Shown: positions 25,152 to 37,617 of the stretch, piece by piece
Numbering within the stretch: the stretch's first letter is position 1
How the letters are laid out: the number at the start of each line of letters is the position of its first letter
Source of the DNA: Mangifera indica
Taxonomy: Eukaryota > Streptophyta > Magnoliopsida > Sapindales > Anacardiaceae
Reading direction: 5' to 3'
Length of the DNA: 64,000 nucleotides
NCBI RefSeq assembly: GCF_011075055.1
Contig: NC_058139.1
Coordinates: 1,721,825 to 1,785,824, forward strand
The notes under the pieces: generated by a model
What the model saw: only the letters and a program-made list of their open reading frames with translations
What the model was told of the DNA's origin: nothing
Database searches by the model: none
Translations under genes and position numbers: made by a program

Positions 25152-28100
25152 ATGGCAACAAAAGGAAACTTGGGAGACAGTAAAACTAGGGGCTCAGTGT
25201 CATTGTTTATTATATTCGGATTATGCTGTTTCTTCTATCTCTTGGGTGCATGGCAGCGGAGTGGTTTTGGGAAAGGTGACAGAATAGCTATAGACATCAC
25301 CAGACAGACAGACTGCGGTGTCCTCGACAATCTAAATTATGAGACTCATCATGATGGTGATGATGGGGCAACAGATGATTCAAAATCTGCAGTCCCGGAT
25401 TTTAAGCCATGTGATGATCGATACATTGATTACACACCCTGTCATGATCAAATGAGGGCAATGACATTTCCCCGGGAAAATATGAACTACAGGGAGCGAC
25501 ATTGTCCTCCTAAAGAAGAGAAGTTAAATTGTCTTATTCCGGCCCCTAAAGGATATTCAACTCCATTTCCTTGGCCGAAGAGTCGTGACTATGTACCCTA
25601 CGCAAATGCACCTTATAAGAGCTTGACAGTTGAGAAGGCTGTTCAGAACTGGATTCAATATGAAGGCAATGTATTTAAGTTCCCTGGTGGAGGAACACAG
25701 TTCCCTAATGGGGCAGATGCATATATAAACGAACTTGCATCTGTGATCCCAATGGACAATAGGATGGTTAGAACAGCTCTTGATACTGGATGCGGGGTAA
25801 GTTCAATTCTATACAAGGTTGCCACTTCTGCACAATGGGTTTTTTTTTTTTCCAAATTTAATGTACTTCAGTACACATATACATGAATTTGCTTGTCCCT
25901 TGTTGAGATTTTTTACAACTTTTCTTAATTTTTCTTTGTTTATGTTTCTTCTTATTAGAATGACTTGCATATTTATGAACCTGTTCTTCTAATTTTAAAA
26001 TCTATTATTTTTCCATTTCTATCTTTTGTTCATTTTAGCCTATAAAGTTTATATACAAACGACTTCAGCATTTCGTTTACTTCAATTGATTTATGGTTGG
26101 TGATTAGGTTGCAAGCTGGGGTGCATACCTATTTAAAAAGAATGTTATAACAATGTCATTTGCACCAAGAGACTCTCATGAAGCACAGGTTCAATTTGCT
26201 TTGGAAAGAGGTGTACCAGCAGTTATTGGTGTTCTTGGAACTACAAAGCTACCATATCCTTCTAGGGCTTTTGACATGGCTCATTGTTCTCGATGCTTGA
26301 TTCCTTGGAGTTCAAATAGTGAGTACTATAACTTTTACAGATTAACAGATATGACAATTTATAAGCAAACCAAAGCAGAAAAGTGGAATACAGTGTGATT
26401 CAAAGAAGAACCATCTGCAGTCATTATTATTTGATTTATAAATACTGTTAGCTTTAGGGATGTATAATATCATGGATGGGAATTCTTTCTGCAGATGGAA
26501 TATACATGATGGAAGTTGATCGAGTTCTTAGACCAGGTGGTTACTGGGTGCTTTCTGGACCCCCCATTAATTGGAGGACTAATTTCCAAGCATGGAAACG
26601 CCCTAAAGAGGAATTTGAGAAGGAACAGAGAAAGATTGAAGAGATTGCCAAACTTCTCTGCTGGGAAAAGAAGTATGAAAAAGGTGAAACTGCCATCTGG
26701 CAGAAAAGAAAAAATTATGCTAATTGCTGGGAGAAAGATTCTCAACGTACCATGTGTCAACCTGCAAATGCAGAAAAGCTCTGGTAATTACTTTATTGGC
26801 CTCGTCAGATACTTATTGACCAACTGTATCTGTTTTAAAGAGATACTGCATGCATTCTACTACTATGAAAATGAATTAACACCTGGGATGATTATAAGAG
26901 AAAATTTATGTAACTAGTTTTATTGATGTTATTGTTGAATTATTGTACCTTACTGTTGTTGATTATAGAAATTGAAAAGCTTTATAGTTTAGACATGCTA
27001 TATTTTTTTCCCTGTAAGCTGCTTTCTTGTTTCAATATCCACATCAGTGTCTTGCCTTTGTGCTGTTTTTCTTTTATGAATCTCTGCAGCAGTAGGAAAG
27101 GTTAGAAAATAGAAGTTTTGGCCTTTGTTAAATGTGCAATTTCCTTAAGTAACGGTATGAGCTTTTGACTGATAAGCACAAGAACTTGGGTTGAAGTCTT
27201 GTCAACCCCTTGATGCAAAATGCTGGAGGGTAGGATTGTAACGAAAAAAGACCCAAGTTGAGTTGAATAAACACCAAGTAATTTCATGGATTTCATTTGT
27301 GTAAAGGATTTCAACTTACTAGGGAGCATGAGTTTGGGATAATTTACTTTATATATTGTGATTCCTTGCCATGCTTAATAGTATGTTCTCTTTTGTAAAA
27401 TACTGATGTTCTGCTGGTGTGTAGGTATCAGAAGATGGAGGGTTGTGTGACTCCTTTTCCTGAGACTACTGGACAAGATGAAGTTGCTGGGGCCCCGTGG
27501 ATACCATTTCCAGAAAGACTTAATGCTGTTCCATTCAGAATTTACAGTGGATCCATTCCAGGAGTATCTGCTGAGGTATACCAGGAAGACAATCGGTTGT
27601 GGAAGAAGCATCTAAATGCTTATAAGAGGGTTAACAAAATCATTGATTCAGGGAGGTACCGCAACATTATAGATATGAATGCTGGTTTGGGAAGTTTTGC
27701 TGCAGCCATTGAATCTCCCAAATTGTGGGTGATGAATGTTGTGCCTACAATAGCTGAGAAGGACACTCTTGGTGTTATTTATGAGCGTGGATTAATTGGC
27801 ATATATCATGATTGGTAACTTTCAAAGAATCAGGACTTTCCTTTTATTTTTTTCCATTGCACAGCTCATGTGGTTCTTGCAGACTATTTGGGTTTCCTAT
27901 GGATGTGATTGACATGATATCAACCGATTTTATTAATGTGGATGACCATTTTATTTTCTATTTTACCATTCTGCCTTTTCTAAGGGCCTTTTTTGAGTCT
28001 AATTGTAGCTTGTATATATTTCCTCACAATATCCCATCCCCGTTTTGGGCATTCACTTCACTGTTGCATTTCTCTCTAACCAAAATATCTGTTTCTTTTA

Positions 28101-29367
28101 GAAAGAACAAAAATTTTCATTAGTATGCACGTATTTTGCCAATAATTTTTTCTTCTCATTTTGGCCTTTAACTCAACTGTTGCATTTCTCTCAGCTCAAA
28201 TTATCTGTTTCTTTTGGGAAGAAGAAAATTTTTTATTCCAACAGATTCACACTCAAGTGTCTTGTATGAACAATAATTTTGTTTCTGAGGCTAGCAAGTG
28301 TTATTTAGCTCTTTGATATGATGTTTTTCCTACTTTAAACAGTTGTACATGTCTCCTTTTATCATTTTCTTTTCTTTTGGGTTTTCTGAGGCTAGCAAGT
28401 GTTATTTAGCTCTTTGATATGATGTTTTTCCTACTTTAAACAGTTGTACATGTTTCCTTTTATCATTTTCTTTTCTTTTGGGTTATTTATCTCCTCCTTG
28501 AAGTTCCTTGGTCAGTAGCCGTGCTTGTGGTCTTTATCATTCCAGAACCTTGCCTGGAGGAAATTCACTATCATCTTTACACCTTATGCAATTAACATTT
28601 AGCTGATTTGGAATGTAGTAATGGCTTTCTTTTCTAATTCAGCCTTCATCTTTAGCTGATATGGATGATTGTGGTATTGGTAGTTGATATTTCTGATTGT
28701 CAGTAATGAATGGCCAGTGTAGCCAGCATATCTGTTTAAGTTTATGGCATATTGGATTTTCACTTATTTCTTTTCCGTCTTTAATATTTTTGTTTTGATA
28801 ATTAAATATATTTTTAATTTGGCTAGGTGTGAAGCATTCTCCACGTACCCCAGGACATATGACCTTATTCATGCAAGTGATGTTTTCAGCTTGTATAAGG
28901 ATAAGTAAGTCTTTATTGACACATCTTGCTCTCTTCTGATATGCCTTTGTCATTAGATCAGACTACACTTGGCTCCATAGATCCCCATGATGAGATTCAG
29001 CTCTTTGCATGTGGACCTCTTTCAAGTTTCAAGTAGCAAAAATTACTTTCCAGAACTTTCCTTATTTCTTTTATTTTTTCTTGTGTAGTTGACTTTCTTT
29101 AAGGTTCCTATATTTACATGCAACTGATGCAGGTGCAATGCTGAAGATATTCTTTTGGAAATGGATCGTATCTTGAGGCCTGAAGGAGCAGTCATATTTC
29201 GTGACCAAGTGGATATTCTAACCAAAGTGAAGAAAATAGCAGGAGCAATGAGGTGGAAAACAAAAATGGTCGATCACGAGGATGGCCCACTTGCCTCAGT
29301 TAAGATATTATTCGCTGTCAAGAGGTATTGGGTTGCTGGAGAAAACAGTACCACATCCTCTCAATGA
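25152..29367 (+). CDS. PMT14: Golgi methyltransferase PMT14-like (DUF248 family)
   Basis: Exons 25152-25796, 26108-26318, 26495-26783, 27425-27814, 28827-28904 and 29133-29367 join in phase to 615 residues. Residues 16-34 ([19 protein letters not shown]) form a single membrane anchor, giving type II Golgi topology. The DUF248 region has the S-adenosylmethionine motif [13 protein letters not shown] at about 211, and [67 protein letters not shown] and [18 protein letters not shown]. The N-terminus ([12 protein letters not shown]) and the C-terminus (RYWVAGE) agree best with Arabidopsis PMT14 (At4g18030). The family includes QUA2 and is tied to homogalacturonan methylation in pectin synthesis; the substrate of this member is inferred. 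The ATG at 25152 was chosen over an earlier in-frame one at 25089, which lies inside the presumed leader intron. Confidence 0.95.
28282..28483 (+). repeat. 101-bp tandem duplication in PMT14 intron 4
   Basis: 28282-28382 is repeated at 28383-28483 with essentially one difference (GTACATGTCTCC against GTACATGTTTCC), so the duplication is young. Just before it, about 28050-28110 and 28166-28230 form an older diverged duplication in the same intron (CTGTTGCATTTCTCTC, ATCTGTTTCTTTT). Confidence 0.92.
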
Positions 29368-30533
29368 TCTGAGAAATAATATGATATGATCCCACTGGGG
29401 AACAATATTCACTGTAGTTAACCATAGGTGTCTCTCTCCCAGTAGCAACCCAGTAACACGGCTTCTGTTGCATTTAATTTTGATCCAATCCTATTTTGAA
29501 GGTAGATATAGAATATAGATAGGATATATAATTTAATAAAGATTCTTGGTTTGTTGTTTTTTCTATTTTCTTTTCTCTATCATCCAATTTTTTTATATTC
29601 TGTTTTTAGCACCTCAGTGCTGTTTAGATTCTAGACTTCAGGCTCTGGCAAGATCCTGTTTTTGACAATATAATTCTTTGTTCTTGTACACAAACCGCAG
29701 TCTATATACATATTATTTGTCATAGTTCACTGTCTGATTACTTTTCAACTTCATTCTTGCTAAGAAAAGATGCAAAGGATGCAACAGTAAGTAGAAGTCT
29801 AGAAATTCAAGCAAGCAACCATATTTGGATTTAATTTTTATTTGCGGGTGTGTACTTCTACAATGGCAGTTTGTTCTTATTTGATTGGAAGTGTTGTTGT
29901 TTCTTGAATTATGCAAACTAATGAGTACATATATCCTGTATTAGGTGAATAATCTTGTAGAATCATATGATGGCAACTTCAATTTCTTGACTTGCCATTC
30001 ACATTGATTTGTACTTTTGTCCTCCAACACCTCCAAATGAATGGCAGAGATCTGACCTTATTTGTTGGCCATTTGTTTGCCACGCTGTCCATACAGTAAG
30101 CAGATCTTTATTTTGAGATAAATTCTCCAGTAATCAAATTTAGTTAGGGTATGAAACCCACATGAGACTTCTCCTAGTGAGAATAAAAATGCCTTGCTTT
30201 CAAGCATGTAGGACCTTGTACTCCTAATGGCTTGCTTTCAGGCATGTAGGTCCTTGCACACTTATTATTGTACATGCAGCCTTAAAAAATTACTTATATA
30301 GAATGGTTCTTAGGAAGCCAAATGATCTCCAAGCCTCAGTATCAAAAGTTTTTCCTTTATACAAGTTATTTGCACCTTTTTGTGTTTGTCCTGCCCACAC
30401 TACCTCACAAAAGTTCCTCTCTCATTCAAACATTTCTTGTCAAGTTTGTTTTCTTTATTTCCCACTGTTGCTTGTCATCTCAAATTTCTCAACCTCGAAA
30501 ATCTGGTTGGTTTCTTGTAAATTAACCATAACG
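29368..30533. other. PMT14 3' UTR and PKS upstream region
   Basis: AATAAA-type signals occur around 29535. A short repeat, GGCTTGCTTTCAGGCATGTAGG and a relative, occurs at about 30190-30250. An open frame entering the PKS gene from 30303 is in frame but low in similarity to PKS proteins, and is treated as leader. No other gene is seen. Confidence 0.5.
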
Positions 30534-31937
30534 ATGGACAGTGGAAAGAACATTAACAATCTTGGTGAAGTCTCATTTTCTTGTTACCTTGGCACAGCAG
30601 AAGAGAAATATATACAGAAGATTACAGAATCGGTTCAGTATCCGCATCATTCAATCACTTCAAGCCCAGACCTTCCCTCTTTGATAACCTTGGAAAGAAG
30701 CAAGTCTGGAGACGGTGAAATTGGCGTCTTTGAAGCTCAGAAATACTACAACATGAGATTAGATGATGGTCCAGTTATTATTGATACTGCAACTACTCAT
30801 GATCATGGCTACAGGAAAGGAAACCAGGTTGAACTTCTCCGTGTTAAAACAAAGAGCAGGCCAGGGACTCCAAGTGTGACTTCTGAAGCAAGTTGGAATA
30901 GCCAAACTGCTCTATTGCCAACATATCAGAGAAGCCTACCTCAAGCTCAAAGTAAGCCTAAAAGGGTACATGGAAAGAGTGGTCTTTTCTCTGGTTTTAG
31001 CTGCCATGGATCTTGTACTGATAAAAAATCAGTTTATGTTAGTCCAAATGTTGAGCATGCTGAGACAGTTCAGGGAAGAGATCACAGAAAAGAAGCTACT
31101 CAAATTGTTCTTAGTCCTAACATGTTGGATGGTGGAAAGCTGAAACCGAGATTGAAGGTGAAAGATGAGTTTCATAAGCCAAGTCATGAAAAGACGAGAA
31201 GTAGTATTACTAGCGTGGAATCAAACAAAGAAGAGATTGTTGCGATCCCAGTTGCAAATTCTGCAGTGAAAAACCTGGCCATTAAAAGACAGTTGGCAAA
31301 AGATAGAATCATAGAAGAAGAAGAATCACGAAAATCGCTAGAGGTGTTCGGTTCTCATACACTAAAAAAGGGGGTAATTGAAATGAACCTTGACAGGAAA
31401 CTTTCTATGTTAAGTTGGGATGCAATTCCAAAGACACTAAAACTCCCAACTTCTTCATTGAGGAGCCAAGTGTATGAAGATATAGACAGTGATGGTAGCT
31501 CTGATCTATTTGAAATAGAGAACATATCAGGCAGTGGACAGGCATTGTTCACAGGGGGAACATGTGATGGTGTATCTGGCTGCATGTCTCCAACTCCTTA
31601 TGCACGAAGCGAGACCAGCATTGAGTGGAGTGTTGTCACTGCAAGTGCTGCTGATTTCTCAGCTATCTTGGATTATGATGGATCAAAACTTACAGAAAAT
31701 TTTAATGCTAGTCCTGACGCAATTCAAGTTGCCAAAACCAAATTCATGGTGGAGAAGGATTCACAAAGTGGTGGTTCGGGCAAACTACTCAGTTGCAAGA
31801 GTCATAAAGCAGTTAGAGTTGCTGAAAATGCTTACAGAACTAGTGAGAAGGCCAAGTTTCATCCACAACAACCTCAAAGATCAGTTAACCACATGCCAGT
31901 ATGTAAGGTACAAGCCAACATCGATGAAAGGTTTTGA
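30534..31937 (+). CDS. Phytochrome kinase substrate (PKS family) protein
   Basis: A single exon of 467 residues starting MDSGKNINNLGEVSF. PKS family blocks appear in order: GEIGVFEAQKYYNMR, SRPGTPSVTSEASWNSQTAL, SGFSCHGSC, RKSLEVFG, LSWDAIPKTLKL, SDGSSDLFEIENISG, the strongly conserved SETSIEWSVVTASAADFS, and SCKSHKAVRVAE. PKS proteins are plasma-membrane-associated, bind phytochromes and phototropins, and act in phototropism, leaf flattening and hypocotyl growth. An in-frame ATG 77 codons upstream (30303) exists, but the extra segment has no PKS similarity, so the inner ATG was preferred. The closest Arabidopsis member (PKS1, 2 or 4) is not resolved. Confidence 0.9.
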   Translation: MDSGKNINNLGEVSFSCYLGTAEEKYIQKITESVQYPHHSITSSPDLPSLITLERSKSGDGEIGVFEAQKYYNMRLDDGPVIIDTATTHDHGYRKGNQVELLRVKTKSRPGTPSVTSEASWNSQTALLPTYQRSLPQAQSKPKRVHGKSGLFSGFSCHGSCTDKKSVYVSPNVEHAETVQGRDHRKEATQIVLSPNMLDGGKLKPRLKVKDEFHKPSHEKTRSSITSVESNKEEIVAIPVANSAVKNLAIKRQLAKDRIIEEEESRKSLEVFGSHTLKKGVIEMNLDRKLSMLSWDAIPKTLKLPTSSLRSQVYEDIDSDGSSDLFEIENISGSGQALFTGGTCDGVSGCMSPTPYARSETSIEWSVVTASAADFSAILDYDGSKLTENFNASPDAIQVAKTKFMVEKDSQSGGSGKLLSCKSHKAVRVAENAYRTSEKAKFHPQQPQRSVNHMPVCKVQANIDERF

Positions 31938-34900
31938 TTTCCCATTAGCAAAAAAGACAGCATGGCTTTTGCCTAAGTGAAGGTGAAGCATTACTTTCTG
32001 CTTACTTGAAGCAGCAGTGTGTGATGGAAGGTGATTTGGTGATAACTGATCTGAAAATTTTCATTTCGATTTCAATTTTCAGATAATAAATGCAATAAAG
32101 CTTAATATGAAGTAGAACTTCGCATAATGTTATTCTATTTTTTATATTCCACCAATTTCTTTAGCTTCTTTTTTGCTTTTAGTGATGAAACTAAGATTAT
32201 ATTCTCTTATCTTTTTTATGCCTTTGGGAAACACGACAGCCTGAATGCATATAAAGAGAATCTGGATTTATCTATGCAATATTGGACCCAAAAGAATACT
32301 GAACACAACATCTACTGACCACACTGGTCCAACTAATTTCCTTCTCTTGTTAGTTCAGAACTTCCAAGTTTTATTCTTGTTCTCTTGATTTACAACTGGA
32401 GGGTCATCCATGTTTTGGACCTTCTTTTTGACTTTAAACTAAAGTTGCTTTTTACAACCTTGTTTGCCTTACATAAGCGGCTACAAATCTCTTGCTTTGG
32501 TCGGCATGTGTCCATTAAACCTATAGATAAGGGTCCTAATTCAGAGTTATGCATCAGAACATACATGAAATACAGTCTCTAGCTTTTTTCCTCTTAAGAG
32601 GCCATTGATGTATAATGCAACCAATTGGGCATGCAAAACAATAAAAAATGAACAATTAAGCATATTTGCCCACTTAACAGCTGTAAAAGTAAACCATCAA
32701 CTTTGAGGGTATGTACTTGTACATGATAAACTGGATGATAGAAAAATATGAAACATATTTGATATTCCATATCCGGGATTTTAGTGTTTGAAAGATGACC
32801 AATCCAGGCGCTGAAACAACGACCTCCATGTGAATGTAAATTGCAGGATGAGCCGCACCACTAGTTAGACCAAGCATTGCGGAGGTTTCGCCTTAGTTTC
32901 AATGGAAATTTAATGAATGATGGCAACTTTCACCAGTGCTATAACCAAAATGATGCGAACTGTTAAGGAATGTTATCCACAACGACATGTTCTATTCATG
33001 ACAATACATATCCATGATCATGTCTGGCAGCTACATTCAATTCCATAACCATCTTCCACCCAAGGTGGATCCCACCTTCTCTTCTCAATTTTTTCCTTTT
33101 CCACATAAGCTATGGCTATTGTTGGAGACAAAAAAGAAAAAAAAAAGCTATACATATAATAAAAATGAGTAAAATAAGTAATATATAAGTGTGGGGTTGC
33201 ATCTTCAAGAGAAAAAAAAAAAGAAATAGATTGTGGTTAAGAAGAAAAGAAAAAAGAAAAAAATATTATCTTTTTATTTGACATATAAAGTAAATGAATG
33301 CATTTTATTTCTTTTTCAACTCCTAAAAGAATTTGGATCTAATTGATTTTTTTCTTTAAGATCTGTGATCTTCTCTTATTCTCTTTCTAGATCTACAAAC
33401 TTCTTACCAAAAAAGAATTCACAAACTTTATTGTGCTTATTTGAATATTCTTAATTCTTGAGTTGTTTTTTTATCACCTTCTTATTTATCTTTATTATTT
33501 CTTTTTTTGATTCTAGTTTGTTGGAATTAGATTGTTACAAAGTAATTGGAGTGAGATTCTTTAGTTTAATAAAGAACAGAGAGAGGAAACCTAAGTGAAC
33601 GAAAAAAAAAAAGCAAAAGGCATGAGAAACATTATAATGTGCAAACATGATTGTTGAGTGACATACCGTGAGGGAGTGGAGTGAAAATGGTGAGGGAGTG
33701 TTGTGAGGATCATTTCTAACATTTTTTTCAAGTTCCAATCGTGTCAACAAGTGAAGACAAAAGTATAGTCAAGGAAGAAAAGGTGGATGCATAGTTTATG
33801 CTCAAAGCAATGCAACAAGAATTTGAGAGGATACACATTGACATAATGAAATTGTGAAATATTTTTTCTTGATTCTTTTGAAAACTCATAAACTTATCAA
33901 GAATATTTTTTTGTAACGTTCAAATATGACTTATTACTCTCCTTCTTTCTTATTTTAAAGTATGACATTAACTTATACTTTTGGTTCATGTCAATTATAG
34001 GTATCGAATTAATATTTTTACACCATTGATTGATTCGTGATTATCCATAATCATTAGGTCAAAGTTTTTATTATTTATAGGCATTGAGTTAAAGTTTTTT
34101 TTTCAATTTGAAATCTTATTTAGTTTTTTTGGGTTCCTAACTTTCTTGTTTGCATGTAGGGTCTCATAATTTATCTATAAGGTTCGCATCAGTTAATTGG
34201 ATTATGAAAGAAAATCTCTGTGCATGCGGATCTAAATTTAAAGGCAATGACACTTACTGGGAAATTTAGAAACATTCATGTACTGCAATTACTTAAGATA
34301 ACTAAACAATGGCTTAAACACAGTAGAGATTTGCTGCAAGTTTTACGCCATTAAAGACCTTTAAATTTCGTCAACTCTACAAGATATTAAACAATCAGTT
34401 AACACCTACTACGAATAAATTAAACAGATTTGCTCTGGTGACTTCAATTGCAAACTAAACTCTACTGAGCTTTGGTATTCATTATGCAATCAATTATTGG
34501 TTACCTGACAGTTCTTTTCTGATAGGAACTAAAGATACTGGAGGAAGGCAGCCATGTGCTTGGTGTGATGAAGAAGGAATGGTAATTAAGAAGTGAAAGC
34601 AAATAAGCCATCAATGCAATATGGGGGGGGAGAGAGAGAGAGAGGTTACACTTGCACATCACATCCAACCTTAAGATGGAAATTAATCAATAATTAAACT
34701 ACAAAAATTCTCTGGTTTTGATCTTATAATTTGAATCACATATCCTGAAAATGGAATGCAGTGAAGGGACCAATAGAGTTGGATTAATATTGAATAAATT
34801 CTTTAAACATTAAATGTAATAGTTGCCATAGACCACTTGGACTTTAAGAATCCTCTCATTTATGATGAGCTGAGCCTGTAAATAATAATCTAGCTGAAGA

Positions 34901-35410
34901 AAAGAGCTCATCAGCAAGTGAAAAAGGGTCCCCTACAAAAGGGCAGAAAGATAAGTTCAAAAATCCCACTATTGTTATCTTGTTTTAACATCATCATTAG
35001 TCTCAAAAGCACAACACTTTAAAAGGGGCAGTCGGCCATCGAAAACAAAGTAGTTTAGAGAGAGGATTCTTTCAACAGTCCTCCAACATTTTGAGCATCT
35101 TTTCTTCATCCTAATGTGTTTGCTATTTCTTTGGAGAAAATCAGATATTAGAAGAAAATAAAAAGTTGAAAACTTCCCTTCAGGAGACCAAAAATTCTTG
35201 TCTAGACTTTTTATCCCTTACAAAGCTCCTGATAGATAATGACATCCACTACTTTACAAAGCAAATCTCATTTTCTGATTCTGCAGTGTTCTGTACAATG
35301 ACATTTAAGTGGGCAAATTTGATACTCAAAATTCCAAATCTAATTTCACATTGCAATCTTGTGCAACAAAGTACACTTCAAAGGCATACATATACAAATC
35401 TAGGATATTA
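31938..35410. other. Gene-free AT-rich intergenic DNA
   Basis: PKS 3' UTR up to about 32130. Poly-purine/A-rich tracts lie at 33120-33270, and a G9(AG)n microsatellite at about 34624-34648. At about 33770-33860 one frame reads AMQQEFERIHIDIMKL, reminiscent of Gypsy gag starts but far too short to call. The remaining open frames are short and unmatched. No gene is supported. Confidence 0.55.
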
Positions 35411-36657
35411 ATTAAAATCGGCAATAATTTTTGTATTTAAATCTTTTTAGGTAAACGTATAGTGATTTTACTTTTATAAACAAATTTAATTTTAATTTCA
35501 AGAATACCCTCTCGACTAATTACGTCACTCTCGGCTAATTACGTTGAATTTGACATAATTTTTTTTAAAGATTTAATAAGTTCTTATTTGAAGATTCAGT
35601 GAGTCATATTTTAAGGATTCAAAACATATTTAAAAATTAATAATTTTTTGTTGAAATACAAATAGGAACGAAAAAATTAGCATAAGCAAAAAAAATAGTG
35701 AGTGTAAACAGGTGGTACATAGAGTGCGTAGGATGAGTAACGGGTGCGTAAAGTACGTAAAAGGTACGTACGAATTATATATAATATATATAAATAATAA
35801 TTATGTATATATATAGAGGGTGCGTAAGGTACGAATGTGCGTGCACTCTTACGTATCCTCTATTTGGTTTTTTTATATTTATATATTATATATAATTCTT
35901 ATGCACCCTACGCACCTTTTATGTGCTAATTACTCATTTTATGCACCCTTTACGTACTCTACGCATAACCTGTTCGCACTCACCATTTTCCTTGCTTATA
36001 CTTAGGGTTGGACGCGAACCGAGCTTGTTCGAGCTCTAGCTCGAGCTTGACTTGAATGAGCTCGAAACGAGCCAACTCTATATGAGCTTGGCTCGAACGA
36101 ACATGAAACAAGTCAGCCTAATACTAGCTCAGTCGAGCTCGAACTTGAACTCGAGCTACTCGTCAAATTTTCTTATTAAAAATTTTAATACAAAACGACG
36201 TCATTTTGACTAATTTGTATTAAAACGATGTCATTTTTATAACAAAAAACGAGTCAAGCCAAATTCAAACAAAGTTAGAGTTTGGCTTTCACAAACTCGA
36301 GCTCAACTATATGTAAACCAAGTCGAGTTTAAGCTCAAGTGTGTTCGAGCTTGACTCAACTCGAATTCAACTCTACTTATACTTTTTTTTTTTATTCTTA
36401 TCTGTATTTCAATAAAAATTGAAATTTTTAAATATTTTTTGAATCCTTAAAATATGATTCATTGAATCTTCGAATCAGAATTTATTAAATCTTTGAAAAA
36501 AATTATATCAAATTTAACATACTTAGCTAAAGTGATATAAATAGTCGAAAGTAACATAATTAACCGAGGGGATATTATTAAAATTAAAATTAAATTTGTT
36601 TATAAAAATAAAATTGCGGTATATTTATTTAAAAAGGTTTAGAGATTTTAATAATAT
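35411..36657. mobile_element. Foldback element with inverted arms of about 400 bp
   Basis: The left part (35411 to about 35810) and the reverse complement of the right part (about 35845-36657, less the 373-bp insertion) align throughout. Matching blocks include TATAAACAAATTTAATTTTAATTT, AAAGATTTAATAA, CATATTTTAAGGATTCAAAA, GTACGTAAA/TACGTAAAGGGTGC and GAATTATATATAATATAT. The ends match as GGATATTAATTAAAATC and GGGATATTATTAAAATC. The centre (35815-35865) is itself a small hairpin (TAGAGG ... CCTCTA). The element has no coding capacity. Target-site duplications were not established. Confidence 0.82.
36003..36375. mobile_element. hAT-type MITE nested in the foldback element
   Basis: This 373-bp insert begins TAGGGTTG and ends CAACTCTA (imperfect inverted termini). 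It is flanked by an exact 8-bp duplication CTTATACT (35995-36002 and 36376-36383), the hAT-superfamily target size. Its body is full of GAGCTCGAGC/GAGCTTG words that make it self-complementary. It interrupts the right arm of the foldback, whose left arm has no counterpart, so it came later. It is non-coding. Confidence 0.8.
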
Positions 36658-37617
36658 CCCCAAAAGTCTAGACACTCGAATGTTGTTTGAAAATATTAAA
36701 ATTTTATTATCAGATACAGGTCTAATCAACTAATTGATGAGCATTGTCAAAATAGAAGGATGGACATGCAAGAAGACAAGGAAATAACCCAATTCTATTT
36801 TCTGTAAAAGCCCAAATGGCAATACCCAAGTTTAGCCCAATCTAAAGCCCTTTCTTTCTCTCCACTACCAATCCTAAAGGCGGATCTGAGCCGCATAAAT
36901 TTGATCTCGATTTAAATAAATTGATCTCATATTGGAATACCCTAATTTGACTAGAGTAATTTGTCAGAAAATTATTGAAGAATTTATCTTTTTTAATAAT
37001 TTTTATTTTCTTTATATTCTGTTCTTATGATTTTTTTTTAATTTCTAGTGATATCTTTTCTTCGGCAACTATTACACTTTACTAAGGTTTTCCTGACAAA
37101 CACATAACTGGCTAAAGCCTGAACTTGGGCTGGACTTCTTGATCCTGTTCCGGCTCTTCCAAAGTGCTACAGTGGGGTTTATGAGAAAAAAAAGAAATCA
37201 TAAGGGGTTAAAGAAAAACAAAAGAAAACTAGGAAAATATCTAGTTGATTGCCTGACTCTCCTTTGTTTATATAATGTAGTTGAGCCCAAGTGTTAAGAA
37301 GATACTGTCCAAATGTTAATGCGAATCTCAATGTAAATTACTTAAATACCCTTACCTGAAGATCATTAATGACAATACTCTCCTTTACTACACAGTTGTC
37401 AGCTTTTGGTTGGTTCTTTCTCTGAACCTGCATAAAACTTCACATAAGTTGTATAAGCTCGCAAAACCCTAACTCATTTGTTTTGACATCCTTCCTCGTT
37501 CCACCACATACAAAAGGAGGGGTAAAGGGAAGCAAAGGCAGTAGGGTTTTAGACACTCCCAAAGAGAGAGAGGAAGATTTAGAGTTAGGGTTTTTGTTAT
37601 TAGCTGCCAAGAGAAGA
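36658..37617. promoter_or_regulatory. Upstream region and promoter of the NRP gene
   Basis: Several site II-like AGCCCA/GCCCAA words occur (36810-36850 and about 37285), with a leader containing AAACCCTAACT at about 37463 and TTAGGGTTTTTG at about 37583. This pattern is usual for growth-related plant genes. No other gene is seen in the stretch. Confidence 0.5.

Noticed and set aside
30303..30533. N-terminal extension of the PKS protein by 77 residues
   Set aside because: In frame but lacking PKS similarity, and hydrophobic. The inner ATG at 30534 gives the family-like start.
33300..33870. Possible retrotransposon gag relic (AMQQEFERIHIDIMKL)
   Set aside because: Only about 16 residues resemble Gypsy gag starts, stops lie close by, and no LTR, primer-binding site or pol sequence was found.
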